From Sipunculus nudus (Eukaryota > Annelida > Sipuncula > Golfingiida > Sipunculidae), in the NCBI GenBank assembly GCA_026874595.1, contig CM049318.1, positions 10,831,241 to 10,895,240 of the forward strand: 64,000 nucleotides of DNA, in the 5' to 3' direction. The position numbers were made by a program, and so were the translations under genes. Positions 20,901 to 41,007 of this stretch are shown one piece after another (the first letter of the stretch is position 1; the number at the start of each line of letters is the position of its first letter). The notes beneath the pieces are model-generated. The model did no database searches. It saw only the letters and a list, made by a program, of their open reading frames with translations, and was not told the origin of the DNA.

Positions 20901-21820
20901 CCAGCAAGCTCTTCGTATAAAAGCACAGCAACTTATATTTAATGGGTATCATGATAAAAATGATCAATTAAGTCATTTTTTTATGGAACACTGAATCGAA
21001 AGGTAAAACGTTCACCCGAGTTTACTTAATTGGCCATCTGTGGGCGGGAAGCAAAATCCAGTGACCTCGTTATCGTATAATATTTCAGGGTCTATACCGT
21101 GTTTGCATGGATGCTACCAGGACGGCCAAAGGTAAGTTGGACATAATTTTGTTCAATCTTTAAAAGAATGGTAGTTACACTTTATATAATTAATAACTGC
21201 CTAGGGATTGACAGGCAATAAAATTAGAGACGTTAATAAAAATTGAGAAGTAGCGAGCGCCGTCATTCGTCAAGTGGTCGCGTTTATGCTGTCCGAAAAC
21301 GAGGCGGATTTCCCAGGGAAGCCCATCAGCTGAGGATCGCACGATGACACTGACCCGGCATATATTTTGTACCTCGGCCTGTCTGGCGAGACTGGTGTCA
21401 AGCCCGGTGCTGGCGAAACAAGTCGTGCGTAATCCCAAGTAAGTGTTTGGCATCTTAAAACACATATATTGAATGTCAGCAGTACATAATCGCCAAGTCT
21501 ACATTGCAGAAATCACAAGCCAAGGAGGGAGTATTTATCAATACTATAGTCCGTCCCTGTACCCGTGTCAGCATGTTTTTTCGCGATAATTATTTTTAAA
21601 ATATTCTTAAAAATGCCCTTTGGCCTGAAGCAGATATACAGATATTCCGCCGATTTTGTGTAAAGTTGTTATATATCATGAAAAACGTTTTTACTTTGCG
21701 ACTCTTTTGCGTTATTTTTTGTTGAAATACCGTGAATGGCGTCTTCCCGGCACTGCTAGACAGTACATTTCTCCATGTTACACTTTCCATGTCTATGGCT
21801 GCGTTTGGTGTTTGTTAGAC
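17999..21820. other. Non-coding region upstream of IDI1
   Basis: AT-rich DNA with no supportable exon. A GC-rich patch at 19145-19265 repeats the word GCCGA(G), and a TATAAAAAGG box near 18607 precedes a less AT-rich stretch. ORFs of 60-134 codons show no domain. Confidence 0.45.
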
Positions 21821-21825
21821 AACAG

Positions 21826-21884
21826 TGACGTCACAAAGACGTCACAGTGATCGGTCGCACGTCACCATCAATTGACTGACGTCA
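21826..21884. promoter_or_regulatory. CRE cluster (three CRE-type sites in 59 bp)
   Basis: TGACGTCA at 21826-21833 and 21877-21884 plus GACGTCA at 21838-21844. They lie about 3 kb upstream of the IDI1 start codon, so they could belong to its promoter or to an upstream noncoding exon. A good donor, CAAG|GTAAGG, at 21997 is compatible with a first exon but unproven. Confidence 0.4.
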
Positions 21885-23700
21885 TAGGTTTGACTGGCTT
21901 GTTAATTATCAGTTCTCAGGCAAGGAATAAGTCGTAAACGCTGTAGCTTGTTTTGTCATAGTTTGGATTATTTGTCTCATATAAAATCAAGGCAAGGTAA
22001 GGTATTACTTTTTACGCAGGTAGTCGGCGGAATAGCTCCTGCAACCTTTGGACAAGAAAGGTTTACACTGCTTTACTTGTATAAAAAATTATTCCGGAAA
22101 AACATGCGGACACGGGTACTGGGACGGACTATAGTAGTATCATTATTAATTATCATTGTATTATTGTAATTTGTATGTTTTATTTTTAATTGAAGAACAC
22201 CCCTTGTTGAAATTATTCCGATTCACTCTGCAACTGAAAAAAAAAACAATTGAGGAGTTCATTCTTATGGGCTATCTGCAACAGAGAATCCCCATTCTGG
22301 TAGAATGGTTTCTGCAACAGATTTAAAGCTATATTATAACATATAAAATATAAGGCAGTCTGTGTTTGTGAAAGTGTGTGCACAGACATGCGCACTTACA
22401 GCCTGCAGCGATTTTAATTGGTCTCAATATTATTAGTCCCTGCCTACTCCTATGAAATAATGGGCATCCTTCCTACGACAGAAGTCACATGAAGAAGCCT
22501 CCTTCCTGCAACCCCCTCATTTGACCAGTCACGCACCAGCGCACTGGAGTGACCAGGATTTGTGTGACGGGGGTCTTGGATCATTGTAAAATTAACACAT
22601 GTGCACTGATCTATCAAAGCTTGGTTTCAAAAGATGGTCTTGGTTGAGTTGGTATTATGTTTAAGGTCGGTGTCAGGTAAGGGTGACATTGATGTAATTT
22701 CATTTTTTCACTATTAAAAAGACGTGTTTGAGTGTTCATGGCTTTTATAACACTTCTGATTGGTTTGTGGAGGTAGGTTTAATTTCAAGACATAACTTAA
22801 ACTGTTTTAGGTGTATTGTTAACATCTGGTGAGTTAGATCTATTTATAAAGTGCAGTATACCTGTTTCTGATGACACATATAAGACAGTGACTAATGTAA
22901 TTGTGTCAGCATATAAGTAACAACTTTGGGCTGGCAGCCACACCCTATGAAATATCTACCAGGATGTTGAATAATCAAGGTATGATTTTAGAAAGCATGA
23001 TATCAATAGAAGCAGAAATTGGGGTTATAGCCACCTGCTTGTATCTTGATTTTGCTGCTAATTTTTATCTGCTTCTTACTTTCTTTATTACGTATATTGT
23101 AACCATTGATATCCCCCTTCCGTATATGTGTAGATCTTGATATATAGACAAAGCAAGTCATTTGCAAGTCAGTTAACCAAAAATGCTACTTATTTGCAAG
23201 CAATCCTGAAAACCAAACCATTTCCTATATGTTATCATATAAAACACACCGCATAATCAGAAGTCTCATAATCGCAAACTTCTGATTTACGCAAGGAAAA
23301 ATATTGGCAGAAAGGTAAAACTCACATCAACTGCAAGTACTTGCCTAAGTCGGTGATTTGTGTTTCTGTAATCCTCAGATTTATCAAAGAATGGGACCTT
23401 AATGGTTGCATTTAGGCATTTAGTTTGGGAATCTGCCAATAGCCCAATACAGGACCGTTAACGCAGTTAAAAAATGCAGTGCAATCAGGTGAAACACTTT
23501 GTGTTGGTATCTTTGATCAGTGAAATTTTTGGGGCAAGTAAGAATTTATGTGGGGCAAGTAAAAGCTAGACTTACTTTCTAGACTACCGGTAGGCAATTG
23601 CTTTCAAAAGTTAATGTTGATATCTGGTTAGTCTTTCTTTTACGCAGGCTAATTACTGTAGATTATAAATTTTAATAAGGTATAGCTCCTTTTTTTTTGC
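21885..23700. other. Non-coding region
   Basis: No gene recognised. A short phrase shared with 6620 lies near 22256. Confidence 0.4.
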
Positions 23701-24162
23701 AAAGTTTTACACTTCTGTGTAAACCAACTTCTGTGGCTCTGGGGTAGAGCGCAGGACTCAAAGCCAGGAGATCGTGGGTAAGAATCCTAGCCGAGGCAGT
23801 GGGGTTTTTCACGGTCGACCCCAACCCAGGGTGAGCGCTCTGCAGTCTTAATGGGAAGGCTATGCCCTCAGCCGAGTATCATTCACATAAGAGTGCATCT
23901 TTTTGGGGTTTCTAGGTATTATGACCCAGCAAGGGGGATGATTACACATCCAGAACCCACAGGTGCGGAAGACACCAGGCCTGGGTGACACCAGGCTACA
24001 AAATAAAAATGATAGGAAGTGAGTGATAGCACTCAAGTAGTCCCAAACCCAAAATGGAAACTCTGCAGTCGACATACTTAGGTTAAGAATTAGATAAGTC
24101 AGCATTAAAAAATAGAGGCAATTGCATCCACCAAATAAATTAAAAAAAAAAAGTTTTACACT
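23701..24162 (+). mobile_element. tRNA-derived SINE with target-site duplications
   Basis: A tRNA-like head (about 23733-23800) has an A-box region GTGGCTCTGGGGTAGAGCG and a B-box-like GTGGGTAAGAATCC, with CTCAAAG at the anticodon loop. A tRNA-unrelated body of about 330 bp and an A-rich tail (TAAATTAAAAAAAAAA) follow. The element is bracketed by the 13-bp direct repeat AAAGTTTTACACT (23701-23713 and 24150-24162). Pol III transcription and LINE-mediated insertion are inferred from this architecture. Confidence 0.85.
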
Positions 24163-24219
24163 ATTAAAAATTTGTATAATGAACACAGCTGTGATCCATC
24201 AGATTTCAAGATTTTGTTT

Positions 24220-24500
24220 TTTCTAGTCTAGCAGACTGAAATTCCTCTGAGATGTGGTGATGGCCCTTGTCAATTGTCTGCTAAGCCATCTTGCTGTCCG
24301 TCAACAGGGCACAAATCATAACCCTTTGACTTAAGAAGTTGTAACTTAAGTCCAAGGAGGTGACTGATCCTGGGTGAATACCCTTGAACATTTGAATCTA
24401 GGTCACCTTGACCTAGTTAGTAGAAGCTACACTGTAACACATGTTAATGTCATTTCTAAGTTTCAGGGTGCAGCACCTTAGATCTTAACAATTTGATACA
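24220..24500. repeat. Dispersed repeat related to the 36.8-38.3 kb array
   Basis: Phrases such as AACAGGGCACAAATCATAACC and the palindrome CTAGGTCACCTTGACCTAG (24398-24416) are shared in kind with the ~155-bp array units further right. Confidence 0.5.
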
Positions 24501-24863
24501 AAAGATCAGTGAAATAACCAAGATCACATTTATGAGTACTAAGGAAGCAAAATATAGCACAGTCTGTATTTGCTGAATGGCAGTAGAACTTGCACATCAT
24601 TTTTAAAATATTATACAAAACTGCTGTTCCATCTTTCCATATGCTGTGGGCACTACAGATTTAAAGTTTATTTAAAATACCTTCATGACATTGTCTTTAA
24701 GATATTTTGCAGGTACCCTACTACAGGACCATGTGAAAACAATATTTTTCTCTTCAAAATAGGGTTTAATTTAAATATTTAGTTATTTAAGGGTTTTATA
24801 ATTACAGCATATTTTATATTATGTAATGTCCTTTCCTTTACTAGAGTACAGCAGTTCATCAGA

Positions 24864-33267
<8,404 letters not shown>

Positions 33268-36008
33268 GTCATCATGGATCTATCCGGAAAAAATGCCATG
33301 TCATCATAGATCAGTCTACAGATTATATGCTGAGTCATTATTGATCCAACAAGGAGTTATGTATATCATATTTATTCATCACAACCTTTTTAGTATAGGA
33401 TGGATCCAAGATTTTAGAAAGGAAGAGATCTACCATTAGCACCAAAAAAACAATACCATGAAAAGTTACGTAACTCCCGGTGGGGGTGGGGGTTGTCTTA
33501 AATTCAGGAACACACTGAAATAAAAGAAATTTATTCCAGTAAGTGGGTTAAAACATCCCCCCCCTCCCCATCTGCACCTATTAACAAATAATGTTGAATT
33601 ATTGTGCAACAATTTAAAGCATATGGATCATCATCATTCATTGTAAGTTGAATTACCATCCATCCTGTTATAGCCTGTTCAGATTCAGTGGTACCCACTA
33701 TTTATCATTTATTGTGAGCTGATAATTCCCCATAGTGACTGATATTTATCATATACAATGCTAACTTACTACCAAAAATTTGACAACTTATAGTCATGGA
33801 CTTTTCATCATTCTTTACTACAAAAGTTTTGTTTGTTTGTACTTGGGCATAATTTAATACATTGACAGTGTTTTTTTATAGGGTTGCCTTTTGCTACTGG
33901 AGTCTATCATTTAGATTTTTCTAGCTAACTGCTTATATTTATATATTTGCCTTGTATTTGCATTATTTATTATCACTCAGTACCTCATCAGTCGTGTCTA
34001 CACCTGCAGTTTATAACAGCCTAAAGCTGTGTTTTTTTACTTGCGTTTAAAAACCATATTTATATGCACTGTTCCAGTGTACCTCTATTAGTTCATGTCA
34101 AAATGGCTTATTAAAGAAACCTGGATTTTTCATCGATTCAGTATGACTTTTAAGATTCTTAATGATATATTTAAGGATAATTATGATCTTTTCTAATCTT
34201 CAACTCTATCAGCATTGACTGTTGGTAATGATTCACCATAAAGAGTTCATTAAAATAACTTTGTCATTTTCAGATAATTACCTTAATGACCAGGATTGTT
34301 TTGAAGATATATGCCGTGTATCAGTTACCATCAATTCATTCAAGGTCCCTTTCTATAGGTGAATGCTTGATGTTTGATTTATTTACATGTGTTATATGTA
34401 TCTGCTTCTGACAGAACTTAACTTCATCAGTTCCTGTGATGGAAGGCCCAAAACCTATCATATGAGCTGTCATAAGAATAAGTTTTCCATATCTTCTTGT
34501 CTTTCATCAATATTAGCATTTTGCCAGGAGAGACTTCTTGCATGTAGTTGCACTTTGTCCTTTGAAATACATTTAACTTACCTATCTCTCAATCTACATA
34601 GTATTTGGTCCAAGATAGTAACATCAGCATATGGAAAAGTCAGCATACCGAGCATGATGATTTGTGTATGACAGTATATTGTAAAAATAATGGGGAAAGA
34701 TCTTAGTGCCTGTCAAACCTAGCTAAACAGAAGTTAACACTAAATGTATATATTTAATTGTATATCATGTGCTTGAGTCAGCTCAGTTAAGTGAGTACTG
34801 TTAGGGGAATGATAAATTTTGTTGTATTGATTGATATGTGTACACTATAGACCAAGGAATGATAAGCTTGTAAACCATTTATCTTACCATTGTCTTTCAT
34901 AGGGCTCTGTTCAGCCTGTATATTTACATGTATACTCCACCATATATATTTTAAACTTGTTTTATTCTTGTGTCATTAATGTAACCATTGTCTTTCAGTA
35001 TAATGATGTATTTGTGTTAACAGCACTTTTGTTGTTGTAATTATAAATGGTATGGAACACATTCTGAGATAATATGCAGAGATCCATCTGTCATTAGAAT
35101 TTAGTCATGTAGTAGAGTTTACTATTCATTAGTTTTATAATTTAATTCATTGTGCTGGGAAAAGTATAAATTTCCAACCAATCAGTGCATTTGTATTCAG
35201 TTCAAAGTAAGTTTTCCTTTAAAAAATTGGAATATTGTGGAAAGACATTTTATTGTTGCATATATTGATACATAAAATTCAGTGAGAGATCAAGCAGCAT
35301 TTCAGCTGCTTTTCATGCTTGATGAGACCATCGTTAGAGACCTGTCTTTATTGTTTGAGTTATACACTCCATGTTTGGTCTGCACAATCAACTACTTCAA
35401 GAAAAATGCAGTATCTAATGACAGGACTATGGCAATTTGAAAGCTGGACTTTTGTAAATCAACACAGCTCAGTGCCCAGCCACTAATGTTCAGATTGGTT
35501 CCAATTTATGACATTTAGATTTCTTCCAATTCCTTTCTTTTTTTTTTAATTTTCAATTCAAATTCTGTTCAAATTATATTAAGAACTGGCCTTAGGTCTT
35601 GTCGTTAGTTTAAATATATGCTGGGATTTTTAATTTCAAGTGTTATGAAGGTTCCCCTTTTCCAATCATTTAAGGACAATTTGAGCATTGGAAAGAAAAA
35701 GTATGGATTTAAAATATTCCATTATCACACTTATTAACAAATATTTACTAATATAGTATGTGTATTTAAGCATTCGAGCAGCTGCATGAGGTCTGATCAG
35801 TAATCTGGCTCACTGCTTTTAAAGTAAGAATATAATATATAAAGGTCGCAGAAATTTTTACCTGGAGTCCATGTTGGTTGGTATGTGGTATATATGCATG
35901 CATCTGTTTTCATCGGCTCGTTTATTGGGAAACCGGTAAAAAGCTTAAAATGGGTGATGTTTTGGTAATATTTTATATGTTACACATGATTCCATGTAAA
36001 TAGACAGT
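33268..36008 (+). other. Probable IDI1 3' UTR and downstream DNA
   Basis: AT-rich, with no coding frame. An early AATAAA near 33521 and several later ones exist; the one at 36009 has the best downstream element. UTR length therefore cannot be fixed from sequence alone. Confidence 0.45.
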
Positions 36009-36014
36009 AATAAA
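36009..36014 (+). terminator. Candidate IDI1 poly(A) signal
   Basis: AATAAA, followed 20-35 nt later by a G/T-rich stretch (GTCGTTGTTTCGTC). Confidence 0.4.
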
Positions 36015-36779
36015 AAGATTTACGTAATTATGATCGTCGTTGTTTCGTCATTTTTTATTTCCACATTGGCATTTTCAAGCAGGTACATTCCTAATTACAA
36101 AAATTGCCAATTGGGATAGTGTTAGTCGGGGAGGTTATGGTGCCGGCATGGTTACTTCACCTTTCTCCCAGAGTTTTTCCCCCTCGACACGAACTTCTCC
36201 CAGTTAGGAATTATGGGAAAGCCGGCAAATACTCGCCTCATCTGTCAAGCTTAAAAAAAATTACATTTAGTCAAACACCTGTTAACATTTCACGTGTGCA
36301 TGCTTACAAAATAATACTTATTCCATGCAGTCCTTGCCACAAATACACCCATGTTCATGTAATTTGCCTTGAAACGCATTCGTTTTGAACGCATTTCATT
36401 ATCTTCAACTACATTTATACTATGGTACATTAAAAACCCGCAGTGCATTGTGGGGTTTGAATTTCAATGCCCATACACACTATAACCAACAGAGTCGTAC
36501 TCTTGTGAATTCGTACTCCCTGAAATTTGTCAATTCTTTATCTTTGTCAGTTAGTGGTGCAAGTCTGCTGTGTCTCCTGACTTTAGGCACCCCCCCCCCC
36601 TCCCCCCTTATCTAAACCTCTGATATTGATACAGTTTATCACCAAAAACTGTTAATATCAATTTCACATAATTCTAATTTGGACAATGAGGGAACCCCAT
36701 AGGCAGAGCAGACCCACGAAGTGGTCTTACCCAGGAGGATTAATGACAAAACCTAAAAAGAACTGCTCTCAAGTCCCGA

Positions 36780-38260
36780 AAAGACATTCTTCTGCTGAGT
36801 TTTATTTGTCAGTATATTTAACAGTATGAGGGCTATGGCTGAACAAAAATCGTACCCATTACAACGTAGGTCCGTAGAGGTCCTGGACAAATTTCCATTG
36901 AACCTGAAATTAAGTAACTGTCACCTATATTCTGCGGGGTTTTGGGAGGAAAATGGTTTTAGCACCCAGAAAGTCTAACAGGGCATAAATCGTAACCGTT
37001 ATACCCCAAAAAAACCTCTTACTTGAATTAACGGGAGGTCTTTTTGAAGTCTCCCCAGAAATTAGGTCATTGTGACCTATATATACTATTTGCAAAACAA
37101 AACTTGATTTAGAGCACCCTTATATAGCAAGACATTGCACAAATCATAACTGTTGGATCAAAACTTCTTTTTAAAACATCATGGGTCCTTGAGTGATCTC
37201 ATTTTAAACCTGAAATTAGGCCTAGATCACTGTGACATACTCTGTAAGCTATGGGGAAAACAATATTTAAGCACCCTGAAGGCCTGAAAGGCAAATGGGC
37301 ACATATTGTGTCCATTAGCCCTCGAATTTTCTAACGAAGCATCCAGGGAAATCTTGGGCAAATCTCCATGGAAACCTGAAATTAGGCTATGGTTACCTAT
37401 ATTCAGCGAGTTACTGGCCAAAAACATGACTTTAAGCACCCAGACAATCAAACAGGGCACATAACGTAATTGTTAGACCTAGAATCATCCAACTTCACGT
37501 CTAGGAAGGTCCCTGAAAAATCGCCCTGGACACTTGAAATTAGGTCAATGCGACTTATATATTCTCTGAGTTACCGGGCTTGTAGTTGCGACCCAGAATG
37601 AATAAAAATTTGATACAAAAGCTTAAGTATCTGAACAACTGATGCATTGATTGCCATGATTCTTTCCATTCATATTGATCACTGAGTGTTTCATCAGTTC
37701 CTGAAGGATTGTGACGCCATCTTTACTTTTTCCAAATTTTACGGATTTATTCTCTATTTTTGAGACCTTCAAATGAAGCAGTCTCGCCGTTAACAGGACA
37801 CTAATCGTAACCGTTAGACCTGAAACTTCCAAATGTACCTCTAGATAGGTCCTAAGTAAATCTCCTTGGAAACATGAAATTAGATCATAGTGACCTTTAT
37901 TTTATGAACTTGGTACCAAAAACATGATTTTGAGCACCAAGTGAGTCGGACGGGGTACAAATTGTATCAATTTGACCTAGAATCTTCTAGTACGACATTC
38001 GGGGGAGGTCCTTGGTAAATATCTATGGAAAAATGAAATTATGTCACTGTGACCTATATTCTGCGAGCTATGTGAAAGAATATGATTTTAGCACTCTATT
38101 AGTCAGATGGGCACAAATTATACTTCAAATACTTTGAACCTCAATCTTAGCATCTACAAGGAGTTCCTGTTAAAATCTCCTTGGAAACCCTAAGGTAGGT
38201 CACGGTACCCTATTTTTAAGGACTGGGCAAAAAGCATAGAATTGAGCACACTGGAAGTCA
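36780..38260. repeat. Degenerate ~155-bp tandem array
   Basis: The phrase TGAAATTAGGTCAnnGTGACCTATATTC, or a decayed form, recurs near 36925, 37075, 37232, 37395, 37551, 37892, 38050 and 38206. That is a period of about 148-163 bp, with one unit badly decayed. Linked words are AAGCACCCAGA, ACAGGGCACAAATCGTAAC and AGGTCCTTGG. It is ancient, with no coding capacity. Confidence 0.7.
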
Positions 38261-38261
38261 T

Positions 38262-40939
38262 TCCAAAGTTCAAAGTTTATCAAATATTTTCACTAGATCA
38301 TAACATCAATAATCAACGCATGCGTCTCCTGTATGTCAAATTCAGCTGAGCGTCATTACGCATGGACCACTTGTTGTTACCTATAACTTAAGGCTATGAA
38401 AAACTTTTAAACTATCTTTTAGCAGAATTATTAAAAGGTCAAGATCCTATAAACCGATAAAAATGATCTGATGTCTTCATTCAAGCACAGTCGTTTGAAT
38501 CCCTATTTCGGGGGTGGGGGATACGGGAAGAAACCGTGCATATTACGCCTCTAAAGTGGTACATGCTATCTCCGTGCGAAGTACTTACTTCGTAAGGTTC
38601 ATCTGAAAACCCATATAGTGCACAGTTTCGTCCATTTCCTGATAAAAGCACAACCACAAATAGGGATTCGAGCGACTGTAATTCAAGCAGCTTTGTCGGT
38701 GACACTGTTCTTAAAATCACCACCAAATGTCTCCAAGGGACGGCAGGGTCATTCTCTGTCAAACCCGCCGGACAAACATTCAGTTGTCTGCAGTCATGGT
38801 TATGTGAAGCTTCAAGTGTGAATTTTGTCTGCGACTAAATAAGATGTCTACCTAACACATTTTGACTATTGAGAATCTGTAAAAAGCAGGAGTCATTCTG
38901 GAACGTCATCGTCATATCAAGTTTCGTTAATTGTAGAAAATGTAAACTTTCTGTAGAAAATGCTGGAACTGGTGGAGGGGAGGAAAAGTGAGGATTACGC
39001 AGACGCTATGTATGATGTAAAAACACAATCAAAATATATGTTCGTATGCCTCAGTAATTCATTTATAAATTAAAAATAAGGGTAAAGTAAATATACTACA
39101 TCTCACTGCATAAAACTACTTGACAACAACTTACAGGAAAACGGGAGGGGGGGGGATGGCTCCTTTTTATTATTTTTGTGAGTCCGCTACATTTAGTTTT
39201 TACATTACAAACCAATGTAGATATATGCATGCATGGTATAATAGAGCTATCACAAAACCATTTGACAGGCCTTTCTTATCTCAGTACAATATCTATTGAT
39301 CCTGGAGATACGTGCCGCCAGACATATAACTATATGTCACATGAAACCCGACACAACCCGGTCAGTTGACAGCGAGGGGGAGGCATACAGCAGGCTCCAA
39401 CATATTAAGTACCAGGTAAATAATTATGTCAATTTATAGGCGATATATTACTCAGGTACGGTGTTATAGTCACGCAGGCTCCATATACAAGCTGACAACT
39501 ACCTAGATAAACTCAAAACAAATGTGTGTCGTTATGTTTCGGGCGATTTTGTTTACATGTGTGCTTTAACATAGCATAATTGTATACATATTCCTGTGTT
39601 CTTGTTTCTAGAGGTTGTAGAACCAGTGGCGGATCCAGGAATATCTTTTAGGGGAGCTATAACGTCGCAGTGTTACTGGCATCTAAAACGTGTGCAAACC
39701 TGGGATAGGGAAGGCATAGTGGGGTTAGTGGGAAGGACTTTTAGCTTACAATGAAATTCTTGCATTGTAGTACAATCTACCATTGTATTCATGGAATGTA
39801 TAACTATGTTACATTCATAATCTTTCAACTTTACGTTTAACTGTACACGGGGAGCTACTTCCGGAGGCCAGAACCTTTGGGGTAGTTATAGCTCCCACAG
39901 CTACCCCCTGTAGAACTGTGTAGAACCTCCATGAAAAACACATTTTGGAGAAACCTTATCACTGACAGTTTAATCTTAACCTTAGAATTGCTTCAAACCA
40001 AAACGTGGAATTACTTGGATGAATATATATGTAGGCAGAATGTGAGCCATCATCCCCCCCCCCCCCCCCACCTCGACCTAAACAAATCTGGGTTACCGAA
40101 CAATGCAGGCTATAAACTGAAGGACAGCTACGAAGCTATTTCAATTTGTACCATTAAAGCCTGAAAAGGTTAGGGGCATTACCCTCTCCCATACCCTTCC
40201 CCTCAGTGTTTCACATCTCCCAACTAATTTGAGTCAGACGTTATATTATATCATGCGTAAATAACAAGAATTACTGCATGTGTAAGCATTTTAATATAGT
40301 ATATAAAAAAAATGTATGAATACTTTTCCCACGCAGGTGGCGCTACCTTTACTTTTTTTTTTTTTTTCTTGGATAAATTTTGAAATAGGAAATGACTACA
40401 AATTAGTTTGATATTGGTCAAAATTCCATTGGAAAGATATAACTTTTTGGAAAAATTGCCCTATCAGTTGCAAATTTACATAAATAAATAAAATTTTATT
40501 AGCTTCAGATCGCATTAGATTTGTAAACTGCGACTAATTTCTCCTACGTGGATTCATTTGTCACACTCTTCTCACAGAGATTTTACTACACAACGTTTTC
40601 TGAACCGTCGTTGTTTGTTTAGTTTCCTGGGTTCGGTCACGGGAGGGCGGATAGAAATGTTGGACCTATAAGATTTTATGAGATGCGGAGGCTGAGACTG
40701 CGCTTTGCATACGCTCTTTGATTGGTCGATCATAATTATTATACATGTTCCATAATTTATGTAAATCGGCAATTCGAAATATCTTGGACAAGATCCGACT
40801 CGAAATGTCTGTTTTTTTGCTTTAAAATTTAAATACCGGGCGTGTGTGTACAAGAGTAGGTTTGTTTTCCAGATATTCTATATATCATTTGCATATTGAT
40901 TTCCTTTGTTTTAATGTCAATGTCCTGTTAACTGTGTAG
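38262..40939. other. Region upstream of the reductase gene
   Basis: No coding exon recognised. It holds a poly(C) tract (40053-40069), an inverted CCAAT box (GATTGGTCGATC near 40720) and a CTCF-like AGGTGGCGCT near 40335. The promoter or noncoding first exon may lie in 40560-40940. Confidence 0.4.
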
Positions 40940-40952
40940 GTCATAAACCAGG

Positions 40953-41007
40953 ATGAAGTACAGAATTCTCGGAGACACCGGACTGAAGGTGTCAACACTC
41001 AGCCTAG
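40953..41007 (+). CDS. Reductase exon 1
   Basis: Residues 1-18 plus one base, MKYRILGDTGLKVSTLSL. Donor CCTAG|GTAGGT. Confidence 0.9.

Noticed and set aside
20563-20967. 134-codon - ORF
   Set aside because: Low-complexity, AT-driven, no domain, no splice context.
23733-23805. Functional tRNA gene
   Set aside because: Cloverleaf is incomplete, the B box is altered, and it continues into a SINE body with A-tail and target duplications.
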